Positions 1 through 11,257 of a stretch of 64,000 bases of DNA are shown in pieces. Under the pieces are notes generated by a model. The model saw nothing but the letters and a program-made list of their open reading frames with translations. It did no database searches and had not been told where the DNA came from. The stretch lies in assembly GCF_023101765.2 (NCBI RefSeq), contig NC_064240.1:4960001-5024000 (forward strand), in the 5' to 3' direction. Each line of letters begins with the position of its first letter. Within the stretch, counting starts at the first letter, position 1. This DNA is from Spodoptera frugiperda. Taxonomy: Eukaryota > Arthropoda > Insecta > Lepidoptera > Noctuidae. A program made the translations under genes and the position numbers.

Positions 1-451
1 CGCACGATTAGTCGTTATATTTTGTTATGGGGGTTGCAGAGAGGGACCGAGAAAGGTTGGACCCAACTCGGAGACAAAGGCGGCGTGGTACGAATCGCCG
101 TAGAATTTAACACCGAAAGATCCGTGGTAACATAAAAGGAGTGTCACTGGCAAGTTCGTTCACTCGAGTACTCAGTGACCCTCTTGTTTTCAGGGAAGGA
201 GTGTGTGGTTTTAGTCGGTAAGAGTCCGACATAACCTGCTGTCTGACATAACCTGCAATTTGTACACATCGTAAGACAAAAGGTATCCATGAGGATTTCC
301 ACACGTTAAAAAAAAGGTATTTCTTGGTATATCCGCATCAAAATGAACGTGGAAACAGCACAGCTGTCAGTAAAATATAAAATACTAATTTAATCACACT
401 CAAATAATTAAAAAAGAGGTGTAGGAAAATAATCACTTTTATAATAAAATT

Positions 452-756
452 TCTGCTTCGTTGGTCGAGTGGTCGCAAGTGCGACTACCCGACAAGGGAT
501 CTCGGGTTCGATCCCGGGTCGGGCAAAGTATTACTGAGCTTTTTTAGTTTTCCGTAAATTTCTCAGTAGTAGCACGGAGTCTGGAATTGTGCCCAGTGTA
601 AAGCAATAGGCTCACTACCTATGGGACCACACCCCGCACTACCCACATGGGACCCACATGGGACTTAACACAAATGGTGAAAAATGGGTGTACATTGTAT
701 AGCAGCATTACGTTGCCGTAATGTGCACCTCTGCCTACCCCTTCGGGGATACGTTG
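452..756 (+). repeat. SINE-A, tRNA-derived SINE
   Basis: The head looks like a tRNA gene: a box-A-like stretch around TGGTCGAGTGGTCGCAAG and a clear box B, GGTTCGATCC, as expected for an RNA polymerase III promoter. The body follows with the conserved phrase CGGAGTCTGGAATTG, and the 3' end has CTCTGCCTACCCCTTCGGGG. Other copies lie at 22351, 51182, 58858, 61915 (3' part), 63073 (head only) and in reverse at 38981. It is not a functional tRNA, since the sequence does not fold into a full cloverleaf and runs on into the SINE body. Confidence 0.8.
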
Positions 757-844
757 TCGTTATCATCGTTGGTAATTTTGTCGTAATTATTTTCCAGGAG
801 CCGCTACATGGGTGATGGGATCTGCGGGTACTTTTGGCACTTTA

Positions 845-1715
845 TTCAAAGTCAAAGTCAAAATTATTTATTTCAAATAGACTAGGAAGGCACTTTTGAA
901 CGTCAAAGCAAATATAATAATATTAATAACGTCTATCTGTCGGTCAGTCCTCTAGTGAAGCTATTTGCTCGTTCCAAACTCCATAGGTTACTCTTTTACA
1001 ATCAGATTCACAATACAATTCTTGGTTACATTGTTTCGATTGCTTCAATTATGTGAGAACAATGTAAAACTAATATTCAGTCAAAGTGAATGAAAAAGAA
1101 AATAACCTTGAGGACAACAAAATCAATGCAGTCTGGAGCTGACCAGTCCCAGTTGACAGCGCCCGTTCACGAACATGACACGTACACCAGCACCGCCCAA
1201 CTCAACCATATTGCAGGGAATCGAGCGATCCAATGCCCGTGCCACCGCCAATGAGACCTTTGAGTGAGCATGACAACTCCAAGCTGACACAAGTGCATTC
1301 TACTAGTCTAATTCAGTTTTAGCTAATTACAGGGCTCTCACATTTACAATGATCCCATACAAGAATCCCATGAACGACTTACTTATTTTTGCCAATCTAA
1401 AGAATGGCTGGCTCAATCTATCCTTATGTCTAGTTTCATAATTGTGTCTGTCAGACACTTTGTCAAATAAGTTTAAATTTTTCCTAACATACATAATATT
1501 TTCCACAGAATAGAGAAGAAGAGAAAACTGTCGGATTTTCCAGACAGCATAAGCTGCAGAGCTTAATCTTCCCGCTAGAGATGTAATGTGAGGACCCCAT
1601 TCCAATTTGTCGTCTACAGTGATTCTCAGGAAAGTAGTCTCTTTTACAAATTCTAATTTCTCACTATTCAATAATATATCACATTTATTACTTTTAACGT
1701 TTGGCAATGTTCTGT
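845..1715 (-). pseudogene. LINE 3' fragment with end of reverse transcriptase ORF
   Basis: The minus-strand frame 1707-1327 encodes the C-terminal part of a Jockey/R1-type LINE reverse transcriptase. It ends at a stop at 1327, followed by about 480 bp of 3' UTR and a (TTTGAC)n-type tail at 845-860. In this copy the frame is a fusion: about 230 bp of LINE plus nearly all of a hAT-like element are missing at about 1516-1520, and about 20 bp of the hAT left end remain. The right-hand copy (22737-25735) shows what was lost. The catalytic part of the enzyme is absent. Confidence 0.75.
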
Positions 1716-2008
1716 TATTCCTTATGTTAAATAAAAATTATACTAAACGTGTGTGTTGTCGTAATACCTTATAACTAAAATGAATCCAAAGATATTGCCT
1801 AGTGCTAATATAAAATATATTTTCGTTTCGTTCGAAAAAAATTACATCTTTAATTAATTTAAATAACATACCTTGTATAAGAATATTTTTGTGGCAAGAA
1901 AACCGAAACTTACAAAATAGCTATTTCTCAGCAGTATCAATCTTGACAGAGTGGTTAAGGGCCGGCGCCCACTGCCGGCACGGCACGGCATGGCACGGCC
2001 AAGGATTT

Positions 2009-2185
2009 TAATACAAATTTAGTTATTTTGAACCTTATTTCAATGAATTTAGAATTTATGTTACTTTATTTTGATAACACGATACCGCGGTATGCCACGG
2101 CATCGGTGGTATCAAAATAAAGTACCATAAAGGATTTTAATACAAATTAAGTTCTTTTGAACCTTATTTCATTGAATTTAGAATT
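2009..2185. repeat. Two direct repeats of about 55 bp around an inverted motif
   Basis: The stretch beginning AAGGATTTTAATACAAATT occurs at 2009 and again at 2131, with only a few differences. Between them is a short imperfect palindrome, with arms around TACTTTATTTTGAT and ATCAAAATAAAGTA. The same arrangement is found in the right duplication copy, so it predates the duplication. Confidence 0.6.
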
Positions 2186-2473
2186 TGCAACAGGCAACAG
2201 GGTCTGAAGGTTTTTTACTTTATTCGGGAGGAGAAAACATGTTTTTCATTTTATTATATATCTGAAAAGAAAGAAAGAAAGTTGGAAAGGAAAATAATAA
2301 TAAAAGTTATTTCTTGCTTTTAAGGGTTCCGTAGCCAAATTATAGCAAAAACCGGCCAAGTGCGAGTCGGACTCGTCTACGAAGGGTTCCGTAGCAGCAA
2401 GTAGATGACATAATATAAAAGTTATAAAATAACTTGATTTTACATAGTGTTTGTATGAACATCATCATCATCA

Positions 2474-4728
2474 TCAGCCGAGAGACGTCCACTGCTGAAC
2501 AAAGGCCTCCCCCTTGGTCCTCCACGTAGAACGACAAGCCGCCACCTGCATCCACTGGCTCCCCGCCACTCTGACGATGTCGTCGGTCCACCTAGTGGGA
2601 GGTCTGCCCACGCTGCGTCTTCCGGTCCGCGGTCGCCACTCAGTCACCTTCCTGGCCCAGCGGCCATCAGTCCTCCGAGCGACGTGGCCTGCCCATTGCC
2701 ACTTCAGCCTGCATATTTTGAGAGCTATGTCTGTAACTCTTGTTCTTTGGCGAATTTCCATATTTCGGATTTTGTCGCGCAAAGATACTCCGAGCATAGC
2801 TCTCTCCATCGCGCGCTGGGCGACTCTGAGCCTTTCTAAAAGGCCAGCAGTTAGGGACCATGTCTCGGTACCGTACGTCATCACTGGCAACACACACTGG
2901 TTGTACATCCTGGTCTTCAGACACTGCGGGATTTTTGACGAGAAGACTTCATGCAACTTCCCAAATGCTGCCCATCCGAGTTGGATTCTTCGGGCGACCT
3001 CTTTCTCGAAGTTGGACCTACCTAGCTGGATGATCTGACCCAGGTATGTGTAGTGGTCTACAACTTCGAGTATATCGTTCCCAACGACAACCGGTATAGG
3101 TGCAACATGGACATTTGACATGATTTTCGTCTTGTCCATGTTCATTTTAAGGCCCACCTGTTGGGAAACGGTATTGAGGTCGCTGAGCATGGTATTCAGC
3201 TCTTCCAGCGACTCTGCCATTACGAATATGTCATCGGCGAAACGGAGATGAGTGATGTATTCGCCATTAATGTTGATGCCGCGTCCGCTCCAGTCCAAGA
3301 GCTTAAAAACGTCCTCCAGTGCGTTCGTGAACAGTTTCGGAGATATAACGTCTCCCTGTCTCACGCCCTTCCGCAACTGGATTGGCCTCGTAGTCTCTTC
3401 CTGGAGTCGGATGCGCATGGTGGCGTTGTTATACAAACACTTCAAAACCTCGATGTATCTATAGTCGATGTGGCACCGCTGGAGAGACTGCAGCACCGCC
3501 CAGGTTTCGATTGAATCGAAGGCTTTCTCATAGTCCACAAACGCCAAGCATAGTGGCAAGTTATACTCCTCGGTCTTCTGTACAATGTGATAGGGGCGAG
3601 ACTTCTAACCCGTTAAGGCTGAGTTCTACACCTAATTTTATCGACAAAAGTCGGGGGTCGAAGTGGTCGAATCCCCTCCCCCTAAAAGTTATGGCTACTT
3701 TAATATTTTTTTACTTTTTTTGATATCAAAGGTTGTATGCGTCGTAGAAACAAAAAAAAAACGACAAACGGTACCTAATAACCTTGGCTAACTAATTCAT
3801 TACTTTTTTCATATGTTTGATAATGTTTTGGTGAGAAAAAAAATCATTTGTGAATTATTTTTACCGAAAAAATCACTATTTTTCAATATTTTCAATTAGG
3901 GGTTCAACCCCTCATATTATTATTTTTGTCGATAAAATTAGACGTAGTAATCAGCCTTAACAGGTTAGAAGTCCCACGCCTATCACATTGTATAACCTGC
4001 CGCAGCGTATGAATGTGGTCTATGGTACTGAAACCTTTTCGGAATCCGGCTTGTTCGGGAGGCTGGAAGTCATCAAGCCTGCGTTCGAGACGGTTCGTGA
4101 TGACCCTCGAAAACAGCTTATACACATGGCTCAGAAGTGAGATAGGTCTGTAGTTCTTTAGCAGACAGTTGTCGCCTTTTTTAAAGAACAGAACCACCAC
4201 ACTCCGTTGCCATGCTGCCGGCGTGGTTCCCTCGAGTATGACGGAATTGAATAGCTTCTGGAGGACTAAAAGTATCGGTTTTCCACCCGCTCGCAGAAGT
4301 TCCGACGTGATTCCGTCATCGCCCGGCGCCTTGTTGTTTTTAAGCTGTTTGAGAGCCATCCTAATCTCGTACAGGCTGATGTCTGGGATATCCTCAGTGT
4401 AGTGCCGCGTCAGTTTAGCTCTTGGGTCCCGAGCTGTACCGACGATGGGTTGCCGTGTTGAGGTGTATAACTGTCCGTAAAACCTCTCGAGCTCTCCGAG
4501 GATCTCGGACTTCGACGAGATGACGCTGCCATCCTCGGTCTTCAGCCTCGTCATTTGGCTTTGCCCAACAGACGAATTCTTTGCGAAGACTTTTGAGCCC
4601 TTGTTTCGCTCAATTAAGTCTCTGACTCTTGCGGCGTTATAGGCCCGCAGGTCACGTCGCATGTATTTCGAGATTCGTCTATTGAGCTTGCCGTATTCAG
4701 ACATATCGTCTGAAGACTGCAGCCTCAT
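2474..4728 (-). pseudogene. RTE reverse transcriptase, interrupted by a MITE
   Basis: The minus-strand frame 4728-3904 gives the N-terminal half of an RTE reverse transcriptase, with the motifs KAPGDDGI and NYRPISLLSHVYKLFSR. After a 408-bp MITE (3583-3990) the frame continues at 3559-2474 with the catalytic core: FVDYEKAFDS, GVRQGDVISPKLF and the FADD box, followed by the thumb and C-terminal domain. The catalytic aspartates are visible. The MITE brings stop codons, and the 5' join to the endonuclease is frameshifted, so the copy cannot make the enzyme. Known RTE proteins are about 1,000 residues for EN plus RT, and the two parts here together reach that size. Confidence 0.88.
3583..3990. 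mobile_element. 408-bp MITE with TA target site, inside RTE
   Basis: The terminal inverted repeats begin CAATGTGATAGG and extend imperfectly for about 40 bp. The element is flanked by TA on both sides (3581-3582 and 3991-3992). Removing it together with one TA brings the two halves of the RTE reverse transcriptase into one frame, so the insertion site is known to the base. A second copy in reverse orientation lies at 56052-56433. The TA target suggests a Tc1/mariner-type source; no transposase is present. Confidence 0.85.
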
Positions 4729-4751
4729 CTCGCTACGATCCTTAAGAAGTT

Positions 4752-5858
4752 TTAAGGTTCCGTCGGAGAGCTTTTGGGGCCTGTTTCGGCGGGGGTCTTG
4801 AAGAAGTCTGACCCCACTGCTCGGACAGTTTCCACCAACCCATTATTTATCTCGTCCACGTTTCCACAATCAGCTAGACACTGGAAGCGATTTTGCAGTT
4901 GGAGTTGGAACTGCTCGGGGTTTTGGATCTGGGCACGTCCAGGGCGGAGCGTGGACTTCACCAGGCGTGACCGCTCTAGTTTTACATTGATGTTCAGTGT
5001 GCCCCTGATAATACGGTGATCGCTACCGGTTTTCACCTTCGCTATCACAGAGACATCACTGAATATACGTCTTTCGGTCGCCATGATGAAGTCGATCTCA
5101 TTTTTGGTAGAACCATCAGGGCTTATCCATGTCCACTTCTTGGCCGGTCGCTTCTGGAAGAAGGAGTTCATCAAATAGAGTCTCTCCCTCTCCATAAAGT
5201 CGACCAGCCGCTGGCCCCGATGGTTTCGCTGCCCATATCCAAATGGCCCTATTCTCAACTCATCGCTATTCCGTGTGCCCACCTTTGCATTGAAATCCCC
5301 CATCACAACGGTGAAGTGTGTTTCGGAGGAGTGTATGGCTTTTGAAATTTCCTCATACAGAGCCTCTACTTCGTCGTCACAATGTGTCGAGGTCGGCGCA
5401 TATACCTGTATGACCTTCAGCGAATACCGGTTAGATATTCTGAGTATAAGGTACGCTACCCTGTTCGACACACTGTCGACCTCACACACGTTGTTGACGA
5501 GAGACTTGCGGACGAGAAATCCGACACCACCCTGGGATTTACGGTCTCCTTCCCGGAAGAAGAGCAAGTTGCCGGAATCTAGGATTATCGTATCCTGACC
5601 CTCTCTTCGGATTTCAGATAGTCCCAAGATGTCCCACCGCATTTTGCTCAATTCTTCCTCCAGCTCGACAATCTTCTCATCAGTCCGCAGTGTGCGGATG
5701 TTGTGCGTTGCCAGGGCCAAAGTTCGTCGGGGGTGGTAGCGCTTTCTCTGCCGGGGATTCTTAGCACCCCCTGCTCCGCCGTTACCTGATCCGCTACCTA
5801 GATCAGGAATAGCGGAGCTGCCGGGGACTGGGGGCCGTATAATTATGTTGTCGCTCAT
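4752..5858 (-). pseudogene. RTE apurinic-like endonuclease domain
   Basis: The 368-residue frame starts at an ATG at 5858 after about 130 bp of 5' UTR. It encodes an exonuclease-endonuclease-phosphatase fold that nicks target DNA for target-primed reverse transcription. Visible motifs are THNIRTL near residue 50, SEIRREG (catalytic Glu), QVYAPT, MGDFNAKVG (Asp/Asn pair) and SDHRII near the end, in family order. The first 45 residues are Gly/Pro-rich and poorly conserved. The frame stops at 4752 because of a frameshift, and the reverse transcriptase continues in another frame. The endonuclease itself looks intact. Confidence 0.85.
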
Positions 5859-6311
5859 AGTGAAAGGGGGGGGGTTGCCATAATCCCCACGCTTGGCAGG
5901 CGGCTTGGGGATCGCAGTTAGGTCACCGATAAATTTTGAGAATGCTGCTGCCCATTCCTCGGTGGCTGGTCGCAGTTTTAGGACGTACCCGGGTCATAAA
6001 ATAGTTTGTATGAACGACAAAGTTATATTTGCGGTTTTTGAAATTCAAACCAATTTTCATTGAAAGTTTCTATTGAAATCTCCAACATAATATATTTTTT
6101 TTAGTTGTCTCACTCTTTTATTTTAAAAATTAGAGGGGGGGGGGACACTCATTTTTTCACTTTGGAAGCGTCTAACTTTCAAACGATTGATTTTGAGGAA
6201 AAACCATTTTCTTAATGATGAATAATAGACATCTTAATGTCTTTAAAAAAGACATTAAGGCGAGTCCGACTCGCACTTGGCCGGTTTTTGGTTTTTGAAT
6301 TAGTAAAATAA

Positions 6312-6614
6312 TTATGTAAGTATGTGGAATATTACCTCTTTTGATAACTCCTTAATATCTCTTATAGTTATATTGTCAATTAGTAAGACACATACAAAAC
6401 CAATTATATACAACAAAAGTAGGAACAACAGCACTCCGATTATAATTTTCATACAAAGTTTCCAGTTGCAACCTCTACGGCCGCCACTTCTACTGCTGTG
6501 GTGGCTGCCGGTACCATCGCTGGCGCTGTCGTTGCCACCGCGTGTTTTAGATTTAAATAATGTTCTTTTACTTTCAGGAACCTTATCACAGTCTGGAAAA
6601 CGTGTACATGACAT
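6312..6614 (-). CDS. Small single-pass membrane protein (left paralog)
   Basis: This 100-residue frame starts at an ATG at 6614. I do not recognise the family. The first 50 residues are polar, rich in Ser, Gly, His and basic residues (TGSHHSSRSGG), with Cys at 3 and 9 and several further on. Residues 56-80 form a strongly hydrophobic transmembrane segment, and a short charged tail follows. There is no signal peptide. The paralog at 26770-27093 has 107 residues. The N-terminal halves are clearly related, but the transmembrane and tail parts barely align although the surrounding DNA is about 99% identical. The length difference (21 nt) keeps the frame. Expression is unproven. Confidence 0.5.
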   Translation of the reverse strand: MSCTRFPDCDKVPESKRTLFKSKTRGGNDSASDGTGSHHSSRSGGRRGCNWKLCMKIIIGVLLFLLLLYIIGFVCVLLIDNITIRDIKELSKEVIFHILT

Positions 6615-7059
6615 CTTGATTCAATCAAGACACCTAATTAATAATATAATAATGGATACAAAGTTTAAATGTTTTGTACTGTTATTGTATTTATATTGAA
6701 TGTCAAAGGAGAATGCCAAAATACGGCTTGTCACGAAGCTTGTCACCGACAATGAATTCATTATAATACCTATTTATATTTTATTATACAGTAAGTATTA
6801 TCTTCCTAAATTGAACCTTATTAATAACTATGGAGTAACCTCGGATTTACAATACATTCTTTACTCTGAACTTATTATTATATATATAACTTATTATATT
6901 CTTTGTTCTGGCAACACACTTATTTTAAAAGTAAAAAGAAGAACTATTGAATGTAATCGAAAAAGAAATAAATGACAGAACTATCAACCTGACATAAGCG
7001 TGTCATCACAAGACGCTGTTTGATAATACTAATTTTTATAATATTATTCAATATTCAAA

Positions 7060-7463
7060 ATGATCCAAAAACGCGTTCGCCCCATAAACTGGGTCGAAGA
7101 ATAAAAGGTAAGTCTTGTTAATTGTTTAATGTGTGGTATTTATTTATGATTACAGTGGTTGTATTATTTAAATGTCTTTTCTGTTTTAGCAGTTATTTCG
7201 TGTCTTTTACAAAGAACATGCGCAAGTTATTGAAAATAAATCGCTAGATACCAACACGAACAGGACAAAAGCATGGGAGCAAGTTCACACAACGTAAGAT
7301 CTCTTTTTCGTTCATAATGAAAAAGGATTGAATTCTAATCTAGTTTTTGTGCGTCTAGTGAACTATATGTATATCAGAAGCCCACCTGTACAATTACATG
7401 ATATATAGATTTTGTCTGATCTAATTGTTAATTATTATATTCAGGTGGCCAAACGAAAAATAA
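7060..7463 (+). pseudogene. Zeste/SANT-like gene copy with early stop
   Basis: This is the left copy of the three-exon gene at 27548-27951. Exon 1 (7060-7107) has TAA at codon 15 (7102-7104), where the right copy has GAA. Exon 2 is 7190-7293 and exon 3 starts at 7445. The splice sites GTAAG, TTTTAG and TTCAG are all kept. The stop falls in the middle of the conserved WVEEEK stretch, so this copy cannot make the domain from this start codon. Confidence 0.55.
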
Positions 7464-7478
7464 ATTTAAATAATGTCA

Positions 7479-7765
7479 TGTCGGCGCACCTCGTCGAGCA
7501 ACTACGACGGCCACCGAAGGGAGTGCTGCGGAGGCCGGGGGGAAGGCCCCGGCTGGCGAGCCCGCGGCCGCCCTCACCGCGCACTTCACTCATCACTTCA
7601 CTCATCTCATCACTTCACTCATCACCGCGCTTGAATACGGGCACTTACTTGTCTTCTTGTTTTATTCGACCATTTAAATTAATGTAATTCTTAACGGCAT
7701 TAAAGCCTATGTTTATAAATACAGTCCACAAGTTTTATTTATAAGGTCCCGTTAGGGCTCCTACA
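7479..7765 (+). repeat. 5' LTR of BEL/Pao element
   Basis: The LTR begins TGTCGGCGCACC and ends GGGCTCCTACA, so it has TG..CA borders. Its last 109 bp match the 3' LTR with one visible mismatch (ATAAATAC against ATATATAC). It contains a CATTAAAG/TTTATAAATA region that could serve as promoter and poly(A) signals. The sequence right after it, GTTTGGTCCTTCGATCG, is in the position of the primer-binding region. Confidence 0.8.
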
Positions 7766-8354
7766 GTTTGGTCCTTCGATCGTCCAAATTAACGCCAGTC
7801 GTGTCGTTAAAATTCGTCGATTTCGCATCGTCATTTTCAACGGTCAACGGTCATCGCCGATGCCGCGTGGAACTTCACCGTGGCCACCGAAAACCGAACA
7901 TTGAAGACAAAGGAGTCGTCCCCGTGCAGCGTACTTGTCCTTGGAAGGAGCTGAAGTCATTTTCTGGGAGTATAACTACTTATTTGAGTGAGACGTTCCA
8001 ATAAGTTACTTTTTCCCAATTTTTCTTAGTGAATAATCGTTTTTTTTTTTCACTTATTTCATTGAGCAAGTACATTTCTCCCTTCACTAGTTATTTCTTG
8101 CTAATAGTGCTTTAACGTAGTGTTTTATTTCAACACTTCTTCATTATTCCGTAATTTGTAGTAACATAATTGCGCGCACGCAAATCACCGTTACACAGGT
8201 GTTAACGCGACCTTGATCGATCTCTGCATTAGAACCGGTCCCTTTTGTTTGCGCACAGCTGCTTTGCCATTTTTTCAATAAGAAGCTCATTATTACTATC
8301 TATCGCCTTACTGCAAAACATGTGTGATTTTTTCTTTGTTAATTGCACTTCAAA

Positions 8355-9716
8355 ATGGCGGACACTTTAAAGACTTTGCTTAGGAAACGTAGTTCGCTAA
8401 AATCAAAGCTTACAATTTACAGTAACTATCTAAGTTTAATTAAAAGTAGTGCACAGATATCTGGGTTGCAACGATTGGACCTGCAGGAACGTTTTAATAA
8501 GTTCGATTCCTTACATAGCCAATTTGATGAATTGCAGACAGAAATCGAATTGCTTGCCGACGATGCTGAGACTGCTTTCGTGGAACGTGAGGACTTCGAC
8601 CGCCAGTTCTTCAATGTGGTGGCACTCACGCGCAGCCTGCTCGGTTCTTCGGTCAACGGTGCTGGTTCTGAGGCGGGCTTCAAAGATGCTGACTCAGGTG
8701 CACATGTTTCTAATAGCTTTGTTCGTTTGCCAAAGATTGATTTGCCTCATTTTGATGGGAACTACCAATGCTGGCTCGAGTTCCGTGACACGTTTACGTC
8801 ATTAATTCACGATAACGCTAGTATAAATAACATCAATAAATTTCATTATTTGCGTGCTTCGTTACAGGGCACTGCAGCCTCTTTAATCAAAAATATTGAA
8901 TTTAGAAGTGATCATTATATGATTGCTTGGGACTTGTTGTGCGAGCGGTACAACAATGAGTACCTGCTTGTGGCTAATCATTTGCAAGCTTTATTTTTCG
9001 ATGTCAAGTCCATAATTAAGGAATCTAGTGTCTCGATTAGAAGTCTTGTTGATGTTATTAATAAAAATATTCGGGCACTAGCAAATTTAAAAAGGCCCAC
9101 TCAGCATTGGGATGACATCATAATTTTTGTAATGGTTAAAAAGCTAGATTTAATTACAAGTCGTGAATGGGAGGAATACAGGAATAACAATATAGAAGGT
9201 TATCCAACAATTACTCAATTTTGTTCTTTTCTAAACAGGAAAGCAGACTGGTTGGAATCTGTGGAATGTAACGTAATTAATAATATTCAGGATAGTAATA
9301 TTGTTGCCTTGAATAGTAATATTAAATTAAATAAAAATAATTCTTCTAAGCCTCAAAATTTTAATCAAATTAATAAAAATAGTAAATGTCCACTTTGCTC
9401 CCAAGTACATACTTTGTATAAATGTGAATCTTTTAGAAAGTTATCTATAGAAAATCGCATACAAAAGGCAAAAGACTTAACTGTTTGTCTTAACTGCTTA
9501 CGCATTGGGCATTCTGCTAAGCATTGTAAATTTTCAAATTGCAGATATTGCAAACTTAAGCACAATACGCTTTTGCATTTAGAATCTAGCGAACCCAAAC
9601 CACTTTGCCTTCTGCACTGCTTTCTGCATCGCCATCCACTTCAGATGTTGCGCTTTCAGCAAATTCTATGCAGCTTGCTACCTCTTCGCATGTTTTCCTG
9701 TCCACAGCTTTGGTGA
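8355..9716 (+). pseudogene. BEL/Pao gag protein
   Basis: The frame opens at the ATG at 8355. The N-terminal part is helical and coiled-coil-like; the central part carries the PKIDLPHFDGN motif common to Pao-type gag (DUF1759 region). The C-terminal third has Cys/His knuckles: CPLCSQVHTLYKC near residue 345, CLNCLRIGHSAKHC near 385 and CRYCKLKHNTLLH near 402. These bind packaged RNA. After the third knuckle (about 9598) the frame shifts, so the last ~37 residues are not genuine and the protease lies in the next frame. Confidence 0.85.
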
Positions 9717-9910
9717 ACGTGACCAGTGCGACGGGTAAGAAGTACACTGCGCGCCTACTGCTGGACAACGGCAGTACGGCGAACTTTGTCACGCAGAGTT
9801 TAGCGGAGAAACTGGGTTTGTCACAACGCGGTATGAGCACCAAGGTAACGGGTATCAATAATCACGTATCCACCAGTACACAGTCTTGTCACCTCTCAAT
9901 GGAGTCTTGA
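9605..9910 (+). pseudogene. BEL/Pao aspartic protease region
   Basis: This frame carries a retroviral-type aspartic protease. The active-site motif appears as LLDNGSTANFV, where most aspartic proteases have D-T/S-G, so here the motif has Asn after the Asp as in many Pao-type (DUF1758) proteases. It follows gag in a shifted frame and ends at a stop at 9910. The first residues given by an ATG at 9605 are really linker. Confidence 0.7.
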
Positions 9911-9982
9911 TGCTGTGCCTTCTCTGTAGATATTGATTGCCACGTTCTACCTGAGATCACAAAGGTCCTGCCGTCTTCATTC

Positions 9983-11257
9983 GTGAACGTTAAACATTTA
10001 CCTCTACCTTCAGGCCTTACATTGGCAGACCCGAACTTTAACGTTCCGTCGGCTGTCGATATCCTAGTAGGGGCTGAAGTATTTTGGAATGTCATAGGGT
10101 CAAACACGATAGACTTAGGAAAAAATCTACCTAAATTGTGCGAAACTAAATTTGGATGGCTTGTATCTGGTAGTATTTCGCATCAATCTAGTTATCTTTC
10201 CTCTGCTTCTACTAATTTTTGCCATCATTCCAGCGTCACTCCCGACTTAACTCAATTTTGGGAGCTTGACCATGTCTCATCTAAACATTCACTCTCTCTT
10301 GAAGAGAGAATGTGTGAACAACATTTTGCTGAAACCACCGTCCGTAATAGTGATGGCGCGTTTGTTGTTAAAATGCCTTTGAAAGGAGATCCAAGCTCTC
10401 TAGGACATTCTTATGTTAATGCTAGGAATCGTTTTCTATCCCTAGAGCGGCGATTTAAGCGTGATCCTTCCTTCCATAGTAAATATTGTGATTTCTTGCG
10501 AGAGTACGAGCGCTTAGGTCATATGACACTAGACTCGGACTGTTCTCCTTCACCTGAAAACTCTATGACAAAATATTTCATTCCACATCATGGAGTCATT
10601 AGGGATTCTAGCACCACTACTCAACTACGCGTAATCTTCGACGCATCAGCCCCTACAAGTACGGGAGTGTCGCTCAACGACATTCAGATGGTCGGTCCGG
10701 TAGTACAAGACGATCTATTCTCTATTTTGATACGTTTTCGTCAGCACAGGTACGTGGTCTCAGGTGACGTGGAGAAGATGTATAGAGCTATCCAGCTCAG
10801 TCCAGATCAACGCTCTCTTCAAAAAATCATTTTTCGTTTTGATCCATCAGAACCTCTTAGATCTTACACGTTAAATACAGTGACCTACGGTACTGCGTCT
10901 GCTCCCTATTTAGCCACTAAGTGTTTGGTAAGTTTGGCCGATAACATTGAGGATAGTCGGGTAGAGTCCGCCATACGGCGAGATTTCTACATCGACGATT
11001 ATTTAAGTGGGGGGAGCACCATAACTGAAACTGTAGAAATAGCAAAAAAGGTAAAATCGGTTCTATCTTCGGCTAAATTTAATTTACGCAAGTGGCGATC
11101 AAATAATATAGAAATTTTAAAACAAATTAATACATATATAGTAACAGATAATGATTCTATTAATACACTACAATTTTCTGAGCATGGTCTTAGTCCAGTT
11201 CAATCTAAAACTCTAGGACTCAATTGGGTTTGTGACTCTGATTCACTCACACAATAA
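9983..11257 (+). pseudogene. BEL/Pao reverse transcriptase
   Basis: The frame contains the Pao-type polymerase. It has a conserved entry region with LRVIFDASAPT, a fingers/palm region with VSGDVEKMYRAIQL (first catalytic Asp) and RDFYIDDYLSGG (the YxDD box as YIDD). The upstream segment AVDILVGAEVFW links protease and polymerase. The catalytic residues are kept. The frame ends at 11257 in a break, and the following part continues in another frame. Confidence 0.88.

Larger units (their letters stand above)
2461..6003 (-). mobile_element. Near full-length RTE-clade LINE
   Basis: It is flanked by a 12-bp target-site duplication, GTTTGTATGAAC, at 2449-2460 and 6004-6015. The other duplication copy has the empty site with a single GTTTGTATGAAC at 26465-26476. 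On the minus strand the element starts near 6003, carries endonuclease and reverse transcriptase coding parts, and ends in a (GAT)n tail (ATCATCATC on the plus strand at 2461). A short simple-repeat tail instead of poly(A) and one long EN-RT frame are typical of RTE elements. This copy is dead: there is a 1-nt frameshift between EN and RT near 4775, and a MITE sits in RT. Confidence 0.9.
2346..6290. mobile_element. MITE-like element with CCGGCCAAGTGCGAGTCGG ends, split by an RTE
   Basis: The left end reads AAAAACCGGCCAAGTGCGAG and the right end (6262-6290) is its reverse complement, giving terminal inverted repeats of about 27 bp. Without the RTE LINE the element is about 390 bp, as in the right copy (26362-26747). 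A related, longer copy lies in intron 2 of gene A (31979-33232). It codes for nothing. The class is not certain: the ends are typical of a very common lepidopteran repeat, but I cannot name its autonomous partner. Confidence 0.7.
1..7478 (+). repeat. Left copy of a long segmental duplication
   Basis: Position 1 aligns with 21896 and the match runs, with interruptions, to 7478 (27966 in the other copy). Where both copies are present I see roughly 1-2% differences. The left copy contains an RTE LINE at 2461-6003 that is absent from the right copy. It lacks most of a hAT-like element and about 230 bp of the neighbouring LINE that the right copy keeps. The duplication may continue to the left of the window, because position 1 falls inside the match. 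The right edge coincides with the first base of a BEL/Pao LTR. Confidence 0.93.

Noticed and set aside
461..530. Possible tRNA genes (also at 22360, 51190, 58860, 63080 and, in reverse, 41280-41354, 57545-57622 and 59800-59875)
   Set aside because: Box A and box B are present, but the sequences do not make a complete cloverleaf and continue into conserved SINE bodies, so they are SINE heads.
2514..3038. Plus-strand frames across the RTE LINE (also 3161-3514, 4774-5345, 5275-5598)
   Set aside because: They are opposite-strand shadows of the endonuclease and reverse transcriptase, which show clear catalytic motifs on the minus strand.
6700..6975. A 91-codon plus-strand frame, also present at 27179-27463 with a 9-bp in-frame difference
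   Set aside because: It is AT-rich, lies between two better candidates and is conserved only because the whole flank is nearly identical. No domain or splice evidence. The in-frame indel alone is weak support.
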